Shown piece after piece: positions 1-9,585 of a stretch of 64,000 nucleotides of DNA (position 1 is its first letter; every line of letters starts with the position of its first letter). Origin of the DNA: Gemmatimonadota bacterium (GTDB lineage Bacteria; Gemmatimonadota; Gemmatimonadetes; Longimicrobiales; Gaopeijiaceae); contig JAJDNC010000143.1 in the NCBI GenBank assembly GCA_022340865.1, positions 29,497 to 93,496 on the forward strand, read 5' to 3'. The translations under genes and the position numbers were made by a program. The notes under the pieces were generated by a model. That model saw only the letters and a list, made by a program, of their open reading frames with translations, was not told where the DNA came from and made no database searches.

Positions 1-29
1 GGGGCTTCTACGACTGGAGCGAGGGCTGA
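1..29 (+). CDS. C-terminal end of a 3-hydroxyacyl-CoA dehydrogenase (partial, truncated by window start)
   Basis: Frame 3 reads ...GFYDWSEG-stop (TGA 27-29). The GxGFYDW/Y C-terminus is typical of 3-hydroxybutyryl-CoA dehydrogenases, and an enoyl-CoA hydratase follows 3 nt later. Confidence 0.55.
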
Positions 30-31
30 CC

Positions 32-814
32 ATGGCCGAGGATGCCCTGCTCGTCGAGAAGCGCGAGGACGGCGTCGCCGTGCTGACGCTCAACCGCCCC
101 GACAAGCTCAATGCGCTCAACGCCGACGTGCGCCGCCAGCTCATGGACGCGTTCGACGCACTGGCGGGGGACGACACCGTGAAGGTGGTGGTGATCCACG
201 GTGCCGGTGACAAGGCCTTCGTCGCCGGCGCCGACGTCAACGAGTTCGCCGAGCGCACCGCCATGGAGCAGCGCACGGTCTACATGCGCAGGCGCATCTA
301 CGAGACGGTGGCGGATTTCCCCAAGCCCGTCATCGCCGCGGTGCACGGCTTCTGCATCGGCGGCGGCTCCGAGCTGGCCCTGGCCTGCGACATCCGCGTG
401 GCCGACCGCACCGCGCGCTTCAGCCAGGCGGAGGTGCGCATCGGCCTCATTCCGGGTGGAGGCGGCACGCAGCGTCTGGCCCGCCTGGTGGGACGCGGAC
501 AGGCCATGCTCATCGCCTGCACCGGCGACTTCGTGGACGCCGAGGAGGCTCACCGCATCGGCCTGGTGGAGGTGCTGGTGGACGAGGGCCGGCACCTGGA
601 GACCGCCCTGGAGCTCGCCGGCCGGATGGCACGTTGGAGTCCGGTGACGCTCCGCCTGGCCAAGCAGGCAGTGAGCGCCGCCTTCGAGATGCCGCTGGCC
701 GCCGGCCTCGAGTACGAGAAGGAGCTCTTCCTCGCCGCCTTCGGCAGCGAGGACGGGAGGGAGGGCGTGCGCGCATTCGTGGAGAAGCGCAAGCCGGACT
801 TCAAGGGGCGGTAG
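32..814 (+). CDS. enoyl-CoA hydratase/isomerase family protein
   Basis: Crotonase fold motifs: LTLNRPDKLNALN, GDKAFVAGADVNEF, FCIGGGSELALACDIR. Confidence 0.92.
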   Translation: MAEDALLVEKREDGVAVLTLNRPDKLNALNADVRRQLMDAFDALAGDDTVKVVVIHGAGDKAFVAGADVNEFAERTAMEQRTVYMRRRIYETVADFPKPVIAAVHGFCIGGGSELALACDIRVADRTARFSQAEVRIGLIPGGGGTQRLARLVGRGQAMLIACTGDFVDAEEAHRIGLVEVLVDEGRHLETALELAGRMARWSPVTLRLAKQAVSAAFEMPLAAGLEYEKELFLAAFGSEDGREGVRAFVEKRKPDFKGR

Positions 815-968
815 GCGCGGCGTCTCGCGGTCGTCCGTCTCTTCCCGGACACCGACGTCGCAGGCCCCCTCCGGCAAGCGCAGCGCGGGGCCGGACGGTG
901 CCCACCATGCGGCACGCCGCCGAGGACGCTATCATGGCGCGTCCACCCATCAGGAGAGAGCCGAGCCG

Positions 969-1202
969 ATGAGACTGCGCACAGCCCGCGCCCTGGCCGG
1001 GGCGTACCTGATCCTCTTCCTCATCGGCACGACGTGGCCCGGAGTGCTCGTCGCGTCGCGGATCCACCCGTTCGTGCTGGGCCTTCCCTTCTCCTTCTTC
1101 TGGTACGCCGCGTGGATCGCGTTCTCGCTGCCGGTGCTGTACCTGCTGGACCGCGTGGAGCGCCGCTACCGGGATCAGCGTGACGGAGGCCAGGACCGAT
1201 GA
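969..1202 (+). CDS. small membrane protein, DUF3311-like
   Basis: 77 aa with two hydrophobic segments; overlaps the start of a sodium:solute symporter by 4 nt (ATGA), a common pairing. Confidence 0.75.
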   Translation: MRLRTARALAGAYLILFLIGTTWPGVLVASRIHPFVLGLPFSFFWYAAWIAFSLPVLYLLDRVERRYRDQRDGGQDR

Positions 1203-2677
1203 CGCGCTGGGTGATGGTCACCATCATCATCGGCATCTACCTGGTGGCGAACCTCGTCATCGGTCTCATGGCCGGGCGGCGCTCCTCGAAGAGCGTGACG
1301 GGCTTCGTGGCGGCCGACAGGAATTTCGGCCTCCTCATCATGTATTTCGTCACCGGCGCCACGATCTTCAGCTCCTTCGCCTTCCTCGGGGCACCGGGGT
1401 GGGCATACTCCCGCGGGGCAGCGGCGTTCTACATCCTGGCGTACGGCGTGCTGGGCATGGTGCCTCTCTACTGGATGGGGCCACGCATCGCGGCGCTGGG
1501 CCGGCGCCTGGGCCACGTCACGCAGGCACAGCTCATCTCCGGACGCTTCCCTTCCAGGACGTTGTCGGCCCTCATCGCCGCCGTGAGCGTGGCCGCGTTC
1601 ATCCCCTACATCACGCTTCAGATCGAGGGGGCCGGGATCGTCATCAACTCGGTGACGGACGGGCACATTCCGCTCTGGCTGGGCGGACTCCTCGCCTACG
1701 GCATCGTGGTGGTCTACGTGTTGGTCTCCGGCGTCTCGGCCGTGGGATGGACCAACACCTTCCAGGGCGTCTTCATGGTGGTGATCGCCTGGGCCCTGGG
1801 CATCTACCTGCCCTTCCACCTTTACGGCGGTATCGGGCCCATGTTCGAGCGGATCGCCCAGGCGCGGCCGGAGCTGCTTGTCCCGCCGGGGCTGACGTCC
1901 ACCGGCACCCACTGGGGCTGGGGGGCATTCTCGAGCTACATCCTGATCAGCGTCGTCGGCTTCCTCATGTGGCCCCACCTGTTCATGAAGGCTTACACCG
2001 CCAAGGACGACGACACGCTCAGGCGCACGGTCATTCTCTTCCCCACCTTCCAGTTCTTCCTCATCCCGATCCTCCTTATCGGCTTCAGCGGGGTGCTCTT
2101 CCCTCAGGCGCCGGCGGATCCCGACTCGATTCTGCCCTTCCTGATCCTGCGGACGCAGCTCCCGAGCCTGGTGGTGGGGCTCTTCTGTGCCGGGGCCCTG
2201 GCCGCGTCCATGTCCACCGGCGACGCCCTGCTGCACGCATCGGCGTCCATCCTCGTGGAGGACGGCATCGCCCCGTTCACCAGGATGAGCGACCGCGCGC
2301 GGCGTCGCCTCATGCGCTGGCTGGTCCTCGTCACCGGTGCGGTGGCCTACTGGCTCGCGCAGACCAACACCTCGTCGCTGGTGCAACTCCTGGCCAGCGC
2401 GTATGGCATCATCGCCCAGCTCGCGCCCGCGGTCTTCGCCGCGCTGTACTGGCGGCGCGCCACCACTGCCGGCGTGCTCTCCGGCCTCGTCGCCGGCATG
2501 CTGACCACGGAGCTCTTCCGCCTCTACCCGGCCTTCGCGCCCTTCGGCATCCACGAGGGCATCCTCGGCCTGCTCGTGCAGATACCCGTACTGGTGGCGG
2601 TCAGCCTGCTCACGCGCCCGCAGCGCCAGGAGCATCTGGACGCATTCTTCCCGGCGGGCAGCGCGCAGACCCGGTGA
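1199..2677 (+). CDS. sodium:solute symporter family (SSF) transporter
   Basis: 492 aa polytopic protein; SSF-like pattern (GRRSSKSVTGFVAADRNFG..., GWTNTFQGVFMVVIAW...). Confidence 0.9.
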   Translation: MTRWVMVTIIIGIYLVANLVIGLMAGRRSSKSVTGFVAADRNFGLLIMYFVTGATIFSSFAFLGAPGWAYSRGAAAFYILAYGVLGMVPLYWMGPRIAALGRRLGHVTQAQLISGRFPSRTLSALIAAVSVAAFIPYITLQIEGAGIVINSVTDGHIPLWLGGLLAYGIVVVYVLVSGVSAVGWTNTFQGVFMVVIAWALGIYLPFHLYGGIGPMFERIAQARPELLVPPGLTSTGTHWGWGAFSSYILISVVGFLMWPHLFMKAYTAKDDDTLRRTVILFPTFQFFLIPILLIGFSGVLFPQAPADPDSILPFLILRTQLPSLVVGLFCAGALAASMSTGDALLHASASILVEDGIAPFTRMSDRARRRLMRWLVLVTGAVAYWLAQTNTSSLVQLLASAYGIIAQLAPAVFAALYWRRATTAGVLSGLVAGMLTTELFRLYPAFAPFGIHEGILGLLVQIPVLVAVSLLTRPQRQEHLDAFFPAGSAQTR

Positions 2678-2711
2678 AGCCGGCACTCGGAGCGGGCAAG
2701 CTGCCCGCGAG

Positions 2712-3728
2712 TCAATCCGCCTTGTGGAGTCCCGTGCGGCCCAGGGCCCTCACCACCTTGGCCGCGTCCCCCACGGGAACGCGGATAGGATACGTCTCGT
2801 TCGGGGGTGTCATCCCCTGAATGAGATACGGGTTGAGGCCGCTCATGACCTTCGTCTCGACTCCCAGGATATGCGCGACCTTCCGTAGCGTGGTCCCACC
2901 GGGTACGAAGACACGGTCGTAGCGGTAGGGGCGCATGTCGCCGTTGTCGAAGCCGGCGGAGTCGGCGTCCTGCGCCAACAGGCCGGCCGCGATGAGCCGA
3001 GGCACGTACTGCCGGGTCTCCAGGGGGAGGTACTTCACGACCTCCCAGTAGCGATCCTCACCATGAGTCGTGGTGTCGGGATGCAGGGCGAGGACCCGAT
3101 CGACCCGTGCCGGCCCCGCGTCGTATGCCGCGGCCGCCAGATACCACGAGTCGTACCGGTTGTGGAGCCAGCTCAAGTAGTCGAGGGCGGCGGCCGTCGC
3201 GCGCACGGGATCCTTGCGCTCGTCCACCCACCGATCCACCCGCAGGCCGTACTGCTCCGCCGTGGGCGCCATGAACTGCCAGATCCCCACCGCGGACGCC
3301 GACGATCTGGCGCGGGGCTTCAGGCCCGACTCGATCATGGCAAGGTAGAGCAGCTCCTCCGGCATGCCCCGCTGACGGAGCTGCTGGCGGATCAGACCTT
3401 CATACGCCCCACGGCGGCGAAGCATGGCCTCGAACTCGGTGCGCTGGTCGGTCCGCAAGCGCTTCATCCACGCGCGCACGCGATCGTTCACGTGCAGGGG
3501 AAGGACGTCGGCTCCATCCGTGGTGGCGTCGTCCACGTTCGCGTCGGTCCGGTCGGGCGAGGGAGCGGGGGGGGCGACGTGCACGAAGAGGAAGGGAACC
3601 AAGAGGAGAGGTAGCGTGCGCCAACTGGACCGGACCCAGGTGCGCGTCTCCAGACTGGCCGCGAATGCCTTCGCGGCCTTTCTGGTACTCGGGGGGTGTG
3701 TGCGCCCGGCGCCTCGGACGTCGTACAT
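2712..3728 (-). CDS. lytic transglycosylase (SLT/MltD-like)
   Basis: LAMIESGLKPRARSSASAVGIWQFMAPTAEQYGL and AAAAYDAGPARV are SLT motifs. C-terminal segment (VPGGTTLRKVAHILGV) resembles LysM. Confidence 0.88.
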   Translation of the reverse strand: MYDVRGAGRTHPPSTRKAAKAFAASLETRTWVRSSWRTLPLLLVPFLFVHVAPPAPSPDRTDANVDDATTDGADVLPLHVNDRVRAWMKRLRTDQRTEFEAMLRRRGAYEGLIRQQLRQRGMPEELLYLAMIESGLKPRARSSASAVGIWQFMAPTAEQYGLRVDRWVDERKDPVRATAAALDYLSWLHNRYDSWYLAAAAYDAGPARVDRVLALHPDTTTHGEDRYWEVVKYLPLETRQYVPRLIAAGLLAQDADSAGFDNGDMRPYRYDRVFVPGGTTLRKVAHILGVETKVMSGLNPYLIQGMTPPNETYPIRVPVGDAAKVVRALGRTGLHKAD

Positions 3729-3872
3729 GGGGGGCCTCCTTGGCTGCCGTCCTTCTCCGTACGGATAAACCCCTCCCGAGGTTCCCGGAGATAATAAAAA
3801 CGAAGAAGGAAGGTGAGGAGGTCGGGCTCTACGGCTTGGGGGAGCCGGACCTCCGTAGAACGGATCGGGGGG

Positions 3873-4127
3873 TCACTCGGTCGGGTAAACCGAGACCACC
3901 GCCCTACGGTTGACACGTTCGAACTTAACCACCCCGTCCACCAACGCGAAGAGGGTGTCGTCACGCCCCCTGCCCACGTTGCGGCCAGGATGGAAGCGAG
4001 TACCGCGCTGGCGTACAACGATGGTGCCAGCGTTCACCGGCTCACCGCCGTAGCGCTTCACCCCCAGATACTGGGGGTTGCTGTCACGTCCGTTGCGGCT
4101 CGAACCGACGCCCTTCTTATGTGCCAT
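3873..4127 (-). CDS. rpmA: 50S ribosomal protein L27
   Basis: [29 protein letters not shown]...[13 protein letters not shown] is diagnostic. Confidence 0.98.
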   Translation of the reverse strand: MAHKKGVGSSRNGRDSNPQYLGVKRYGGEPVNAGTIVVRQRGTRFHPGRNVGRGRDDTLFALVDGVVKFERVNRRAVVSVYPTE

Positions 4128-4169
4128 CTGCCGATATCCGTCGAATGTCGGGGGGCGGCGGGGCGGCTC

Positions 4170-4487
4170 TCAGGCGAGTGCCACCTCGTCGACTCGGATC
4201 TCAGTGAACCCCTGCCGGTGTCCCTGCTTGCGGCGGTAACCCTTGCGCCGCTTGCGCTTGAACACCACCAGCTTCCTGGCACGGCCGTGACGGATCACTT
4301 CCGCCTTCACGCTCGCACCGTCCACCATCGGGGTTCCCACCACCACCTGCTCGGCGTCGTCGCCGGCCAGAAGCACCTGGTCGAACGTCACCACGTCCCC
4401 CGGCTCTGCCGGAAGACTGGGTATGCGAAGCCGGAAGCCGGGCTCGGCCCGGAACTGCTTCCCGCCGGTCTGAAACACCGCGTACAT
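4170..4487 (-). CDS. rplU: 50S ribosomal protein L21
   Basis: MYAVFQTGGKQFRAEPG...KRKRRKGYRRKQGHRQGFTEIRV; adjacent to rpmA. Confidence 0.98.
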   Translation of the reverse strand: MYAVFQTGGKQFRAEPGFRLRIPSLPAEPGDVVTFDQVLLAGDDAEQVVVGTPMVDGASVKAEVIRHGRARKLVVFKRKRRKGYRRKQGHRQGFTEIRVDEVALA

Positions 4488-4516
4488 ACTGGGTTCCCGA
4501 TCTGGGTCGGAATACG

Positions 4517-4522
4517 ATTATA
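4517..4522 (-). promoter_or_regulatory. putative -10 element of rplU-rpmA promoter
   Basis: Perfect TATAAT on the minus strand, 29 nt upstream of the rplU start; no convincing -35. Confidence 0.4.
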
Positions 4523-4697
4523 GAGCCTGTTAATTTCTGCGAACCCCGCTGAGGGGTCAAGACTGTCGTCGAACCGGGTGACGGGTCGCCGGCCCAGGTC
4601 CGTCGAACCGTGGGTGTGTCGAAACGACTCGCCGGCTCCGGAACCCGGCGCGGGCGGCGGTCTCCGGGCGGCGCTCCGGCCCCGCCACACCCGGCGC

Positions 4698-6254
4698 TCA
4701 GACCACCGCGTACTTCTCGGTCACGTCGGTCTCCGCCGGTCCCGAGAGAAGTCGGAACTCGTCCTGACGCATGAGCGGATCGTCACGCATGTCCAGCTCC
4801 AGGCGCGTACCCTTGCGCAGGCGGCGCAGGAAGTCGGGCTCCTCCTCCACCACCCTGAGGGCCACCTCGGGGTGGACCCGGACGACGATCCGCTTCTCTT
4901 CCTTGCTCGTGGCGGCCCGCCGAAGGCTGCGCTCGATCCACCGTACGACGGTGGCCGGCGTGTACACGCGGCCGGCGCCGCCGCAGGAGGAGCACACGTC
5001 GGTGAGCGAGTGGAAGAGCGGAGGACGTACGCGCTGGCGCGTCATCTCCACCAGCCCCAGCGACGATACCTCGAACGCCTTCGTGCGCGCCCTGTCACGC
5101 CCCAGGTGCGTGCGCAGCTCGTGGATCACCTTGTCCCGATTCTCCTGGGACTCCATGTCGATGAAGTCCACGACGATGATGCCGCCCACATCCCTGAGCC
5201 GCAGCTGCTTCGCGATCTCCCGGGCCGCATCCATGTTCGTCTTGAGGATGGTCTGCTCGGGGTCCTTCTTGCCCTTACCGGTGAAGCGTCCGGTGTTCAC
5301 GTCGATGGACACCAGGGCCTCCGTGGGCTCGATGACCACGTGGCCTCCGGACTTGAGATCGACCTTGCGCTGGAAGATCTGCTGGATCTCCTCCTCGACG
5401 CCGGTGGCGTCGAACAGCGGCTTCCTTCCCTTGTACAGGTGGACCCGGTCCATAAGGTCGGGATCCACGTTCTTCACGTAGTTCACGACCTCGTTGTAGA
5501 CCGCCTTGTTGTCGATGCGCAGGGCATCGAACTTGTCGCTGAACAGGTCCCGGATGATCCCGCTGATGAGCTTGGCCTCACGCTGGATCACCGCCGGCGG
5601 CTGCGAGGAATCCGCCCGCCGTTGGATCTTCTGCCACACGGCGTGCAGGCGCTTGAACTCCCCCTCGAGGGTCTTCTGGGTGACCTCCTCGCTCACCGTG
5701 CGCACGATGATGCCGCCGCTGTCCGCGGGCAGCACCTCCCGGGCCATCTTGCGGAGCTTCGAGCGCTGGTCCCGTCCCTCGATCTTCCTGCTCACGCCCA
5801 CGTGGGACGAGTAGGGCATGTAGACGAGGAACCTGCCCGGCAGCGAGATCTGTGCGGTCAGACGGGGGCCCTTGGTGCTGATGGGCTCCTTGGTGACCTG
5901 CACGAGGATCTTCTGACCCTTCTGCACGTGGTCCTGGATGGGCGGGTACTTCTTGTTGCGGCGGCGACGACCCCCGCTGTTCCCGTCCCCGTTGTTGTTG
6001 CCGTTGTCGTCGTCCAGATCCTCGTCGTCGACGTTGAGGTCCGACACGTGCAGGAAGCCGGCCTTCTCCGTGCCGATCTGCACGAAGGCCGCCTGGATGC
6101 CGGGGAGAACGGCCTCCACCCGGCCCAGGAAGATGTCACCGAGAATCCTGTCCTGGTCGGGGCGGTCCAGCATCACCTCGACCAGCTGTTCGTCTTCGAC
6201 GAGCGCCACCCAGCTCTCCTGCGGGGTGGAGCTCACCAGAATCTCTCTTTTCAA
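4698..6254 (-). CDS. rng: ribonuclease E/G family protein
   Basis: S1 domain plus RNase E/G catalytic motifs (VSIDVNTGRF, RDVGGIIVVDFIDM) and Zn-link CSSCGGAG; upstream of rplU-rpmA. Confidence 0.93.
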   Translation of the reverse strand: MKREILVSSTPQESWVALVEDEQLVEVMLDRPDQDRILGDIFLGRVEAVLPGIQAAFVQIGTEKAGFLHVSDLNVDDEDLDDDNGNNNGDGNSGGRRRRNKKYPPIQDHVQKGQKILVQVTKEPISTKGPRLTAQISLPGRFLVYMPYSSHVGVSRKIEGRDQRSKLRKMAREVLPADSGGIIVRTVSEEVTQKTLEGEFKRLHAVWQKIQRRADSSQPPAVIQREAKLISGIIRDLFSDKFDALRIDNKAVYNEVVNYVKNVDPDLMDRVHLYKGRKPLFDATGVEEEIQQIFQRKVDLKSGGHVVIEPTEALVSIDVNTGRFTGKGKKDPEQTILKTNMDAAREIAKQLRLRDVGGIIVVDFIDMESQENRDKVIHELRTHLGRDRARTKAFEVSSLGLVEMTRQRVRPPLFHSLTDVCSSCGGAGRVYTPATVVRWIERSLRRAATSKEEKRIVVRVHPEVALRVVEEEPDFLRRLRKGTRLELDMRDDPLMRQDEFRLLSGPAETDVTEKYAVV

Positions 6255-6436
6255 ATCGTCGCTCTCCGGCGCTTACGCCGGCTCCTCTGACCCATGCCGG
6301 GCCCCGCGCACCTCCCGGGTCCGCCGTCCCGATCGACCGTCGGTGATCGGCGGAGCGCGGCGATCGCGCGTGGCCTCGGCTCCTCGGGTGCGGCGGTGTC
6401 GCCGCCGGGAGATTCTGGGCTCCGCGGCGTCGGCAC

Positions 6437-6454
6437 CCGGCCGCCAGGGGCCGG
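6437..6454 (-). terminator. GC hairpin downstream of acyl-CoA dehydrogenase gene
   Basis: CCGGCC-GCCAGG-GGCCGG inverted repeat just 3' of the stop at 6460; no T-tract. Confidence 0.35.
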
Positions 6455-6459
6455 CCGTC

Positions 6460-7731
6460 TTACGTAGTGTGGCTTCCGGCAGGCTCCAACGCCTCCCGGA
6501 AGGATGAATCCTCGACAGGGTCGGTCATCACTTCCGCAAGCACGTGACGGCCAATGACCAGCCTCTGAATCTCGTTCGTCCCTTCTCCGATCTCACAAAC
6601 CTTGGCGTCGCGCATCATGCGCTCCACCGGGTAGTCGCTCGTGTATCCGGCACCGCCGAGGACCTGAATCGCCCCCAGCGTCGCCCGCATGGCAAGCTCG
6701 GAACAGAATAGCTTCGCCATGGCGGCCTCTTTGGAAAAGGCCTCCCCCTTCTCCTTCAGCCACGCCGCATGGTACGTCAGGTGCCGGCCGGCCTGGATCT
6801 CGGTGGCCAGATCCGAGAGGCGGAACTGGACGGGCTGGAAGTCCCAGATCCTCCGGCCGAACTGCTCGCGCTCCGCGGCGTAGCGGACCGCGGCGCGGAA
6901 GGCGCCCTCCGCCAAACCCAGCGACAGAGCCGCGACGCCGATGCGGCCGGCATCCAGTGTCTTCATGAAGTTGATGAACCCCTGCCCCTCCTCGCCCAGC
7001 CGCTGCTCCTCGGGCACCCACGCGTCATCGATGATGAGCTCGCGGGTGTCCGAGGCCCGCCATCCCATCTTGTCCTCCTTCTTCCCGGCGCGGAGCCCCT
7101 CCGTGAACGGCAGGTCGTCCCGGTGACCCGTCCCCACCGCGCGGGCGCGCTCGAGATCCACGGTGGGCTTGAACATCAGGAAGCTGCTGATGCCGCGTGC
7201 GCCCCGCTCCGGGTCCGTCACCGCGGTGACGGTGAAGATCTCACCCACGCCGGCGTGCGTGATGAAGATCTTGGAGCCGTTGATGCGGTAGCCCCCGCCT
7301 TCACGCACGGCGCGCGTCCGGGTGCCCGAGGCGTCGGATCCCGCCCCCGGCTCGGTGAGGCCGAAGCCTCCCAGAACCTCTCCCGCGGCCAGGGGTGGCA
7401 CGAACCGGCGCTGCTGCTCGGGCGTGCCGAAGTTCAGCAGCGGTGATGTCCCCAACGTCGTATGCGCGGAGACCGTGATGGCATGGCTGGCGTCGTACTT
7501 CGCCAGCTCCTCCACCACCACCACGTAGCTCATCTCGTCCAGGCCCATGCCCCCGAGCTCACGAGGCACGGGGATGCCCATGAGGCCCATCTCCCCCATG
7601 GTCTTCACGTTCTCCCACGGGAACGTGGCACCCTCGTCCAGCTCGCCGGCGACGGGCTCGATGGACTCCTCCGCGAAGCGTCGTACGCGCTCCCGCAGGC
7701 GGATATGCTCGTCGGTCAGGTACCGGTCCAT
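6460..7731 (-). CDS. acyl-CoA dehydrogenase
   Basis: GFGLTEPGAGSDASGTRTRA, REQFGRRIWDFQPVQFRLSD, GGAGYTSDYPVERMMRDAKVCEIGEGTNEIQ. Start set at MDRYLTDEH, not the ORF-maximal start. Confidence 0.95.
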   Translation of the reverse strand: MDRYLTDEHIRLRERVRRFAEESIEPVAGELDEGATFPWENVKTMGEMGLMGIPVPRELGGMGLDEMSYVVVVEELAKYDASHAITVSAHTTLGTSPLLNFGTPEQQRRFVPPLAAGEVLGGFGLTEPGAGSDASGTRTRAVREGGGYRINGSKIFITHAGVGEIFTVTAVTDPERGARGISSFLMFKPTVDLERARAVGTGHRDDLPFTEGLRAGKKEDKMGWRASDTRELIIDDAWVPEEQRLGEEGQGFINFMKTLDAGRIGVAALSLGLAEGAFRAAVRYAAEREQFGRRIWDFQPVQFRLSDLATEIQAGRHLTYHAAWLKEKGEAFSKEAAMAKLFCSELAMRATLGAIQVLGGAGYTSDYPVERMMRDAKVCEIGEGTNEIQRLVIGRHVLAEVMTDPVEDSSFREALEPAGSHTT

Positions 7732-9242
7732 GTCGTCAGGCTCTGGGCGGTGAGGGATTCTGGGCGCTGGCCCCGCCGGCAGCGGTCGCACCTGCCACAT
7801 GTCGGCGGTGCGTCCTCTCCGAAATATGCTAGAAGAGCCCTGCGGCGGCAGCCACGCGTAGCCGCGTAGCGGCGTACGGCGCGAAGCCTGGCGAGGGCGG
7901 CTCGCCTCAGACGGTGGGCCCCTGAGAGGTCGGCCCGCGTCCGCACACCCACTCGGAGGCTCTCAGACCCTCCAGGTGGGTCGTCGGTTCCTTCGGCGTC
8001 CTCCAGGCTGCCGGAGAGGACCCGTGCGGCCCCACACCGCACCAGGGCTCCGACGGCGGCCGCCACGTCCTCCCTGGTGGCTTCCTTTCCCAACGCCCGG
8101 ACGAGGGTCTCGGGTTCCAGGGTCGCGATGCCCCCCGACCCGGCGCGGGCCCGGAGCACCTCCAGGACGCGGTGCAGCGTCCGGCGCCGGGGGTGGGCTC
8201 GATCGATGAGCCGGTCGGCGAGGACCCCGTCCCTGGGCCCCGTGAACGCCAGGCAGAGCGCGGGGTCGCCGTCACGGCCGGCGCGACCCGCCTCCTGGTA
8301 GTACCCCTCCAGCGTCCCTGGAAGCTGGAGGTGTGCGACGAGCCGGACGTCGGCCTTGTCGATGCCCATGCCGAAGGCGTTCGTGGCCACCACGACGCGG
8401 GACTTCCCCGCCATGAAGAGCTCCTGCACACGGGTCCGCTCCGGCGCCCCCAATCCCGCGTGGTACGCCTCCACCCGCACCCCCAGACCCGCCAGCAGGT
8501 CCCGCGCGTCCTCCACCGACCTGCGCGTCGGCGCGTACACGATGGCGGTGCCCGGCAGGCGCCGGAGAAGCCGGTACAGCTCCGTCACCCGGGCCCGGGG
8601 CGTGTCACCCTTCGTCACGCACCAGGACAGGTTGGGGCGATCGAAGGACTTGATCACCACCCGGGGATCGCGCAGCCGCAGGCTCGCAGCCACGTCCTCG
8701 CGGACTCGGGGCGTGGCCGTGGCGGTGAGCGCCATCACGGGACAGCGAAGGCGCGTCCTCAGGCGGCCCACGCGGCGGTACGACGGCCGGAAGTCGTGTC
8801 CCCACTGGCTGATGCAGTGTGCCTCGTCCACCGCCAGCAGCGTCACGTCCGCCGCCTCCAGAGCGGTGAGGAAAGGCTCGAGCTCCAGCCGCTCCGGCGC
8901 CACGAAGAGGAGGTCGAGGGTACCGGACCGGGCCGCGGCGAGAACGCTGCGCTTCTCGCGGCCGGGGAGCCCGGCGCTCAGGTGGGCGGCCCGCAGTCCC
9001 GCTCGGCCGGCGCGCGCGACCTGGTCCTCCATGAGCGAGATGAGAGGCGTGACCACCAGGGTGAGCCCCCCGGACACCAGCGCCGGCACCTGGTAGCACA
9101 CGCTCTTGCCTCCGCCGGTGGGGAGGATGCCCAGCGCGTCCTCTCCCGCCAGGACCGCGCGCACGAGCTCCTCCTGCCCGGCCCGGAAGCCGGGGTAACC
9201 GAAATGGCGACGGAGGACCTCGACGGGCTCGGCGGAGGACAC
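7716..9242 (-). CDS. recQ: RecQ family ATP-dependent DNA helicase (apparently lacking HRDC)
   Basis: Walker A LPTGGGKSVCYQVP, DEAHCISQWGHDFRPSY, ATNAFGMGIDKADVR, C-terminal CGRCDRC Zn cluster; 508 aa. Confidence 0.93.
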   Translation of the reverse strand: MSSAEPVEVLRRHFGYPGFRAGQEELVRAVLAGEDALGILPTGGGKSVCYQVPALVSGGLTLVVTPLISLMEDQVARAGRAGLRAAHLSAGLPGREKRSVLAAARSGTLDLLFVAPERLELEPFLTALEAADVTLLAVDEAHCISQWGHDFRPSYRRVGRLRTRLRCPVMALTATATPRVREDVAASLRLRDPRVVIKSFDRPNLSWCVTKGDTPRARVTELYRLLRRLPGTAIVYAPTRRSVEDARDLLAGLGVRVEAYHAGLGAPERTRVQELFMAGKSRVVVATNAFGMGIDKADVRLVAHLQLPGTLEGYYQEAGRAGRDGDPALCLAFTGPRDGVLADRLIDRAHPRRRTLHRVLEVLRARAGSGGIATLEPETLVRALGKEATREDVAAAVGALVRCGAARVLSGSLEDAEGTDDPPGGSESLRVGVRTRADLSGAHRLRRAALARLRAVRRYAATRGCRRRALLAYFGEDAPPTCGRCDRCRRGQRPESLTAQSLTTWTGT

Positions 9243-9293
9243 GGACCACGATGCCGCGGTCTCCGGGTCGCGGGAATGGTCCCGCGGGACGCG

Positions 9294-9578
9294 TCAGAGC
9301 CCTGTGTCGCGGGTACCCCACCCTCGCCCGTCGTCGTCGCTCTCGTGCTCCTCCTCGTCCGCGTCCTCGTCTTCGTCCGGGGACGCGGGGGCCTCACCGT
9401 CGGGAAGAGCCCGCAGCACCACACCCACCGCCAGGACCACCAGGGCCGCGCCGATGACCCGCCGATCGTCGAGGAAGATGCCGACCATGGCCAGGGTCGC
9501 TCCCGCCAGGAAGATGCGGATCTTCCACTCGAACCAGCGTCCGGCTCGCGCGGTGCGGCTGGGACGGAAGAGGCCCAT
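9294..9578 (-). CDS. small membrane protein with acidic C-terminal tail, unknown function
   Basis: 94 aa; about two TM segments, then PDEDEDADEEEHESDDD. Sits 7 nt after the ECH stop, in operon orientation. Confidence 0.6.
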   Translation of the reverse strand: MGLFRPSRTARAGRWFEWKIRIFLAGATLAMVGIFLDDRRVIGAALVVLAVGVVLRALPDGEAPASPDEDEDADEEEHESDDDGRGWGTRDTGL

Positions 9579-9585
9579 GGTACGC

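Noticed and set aside
1180-2820. 546-aa + frame overlapping the SSF transporter
   Set aside because: Alternate-frame Arg/His/Pro-rich translation of the transporter gene.
3721-3870. c-di-AMP (ydaO) riboswitch upstream of the lytic transglycosylase
   Set aside because: Could not recognise the conserved ydaO core by eye; kept only as an unassigned structured leader.
4578-6290. 570-aa + strand ORF opposite RNase E/G
   Set aside because: Antisense shadow ORF (VHLLD-type composition); real gene is on the minus strand.
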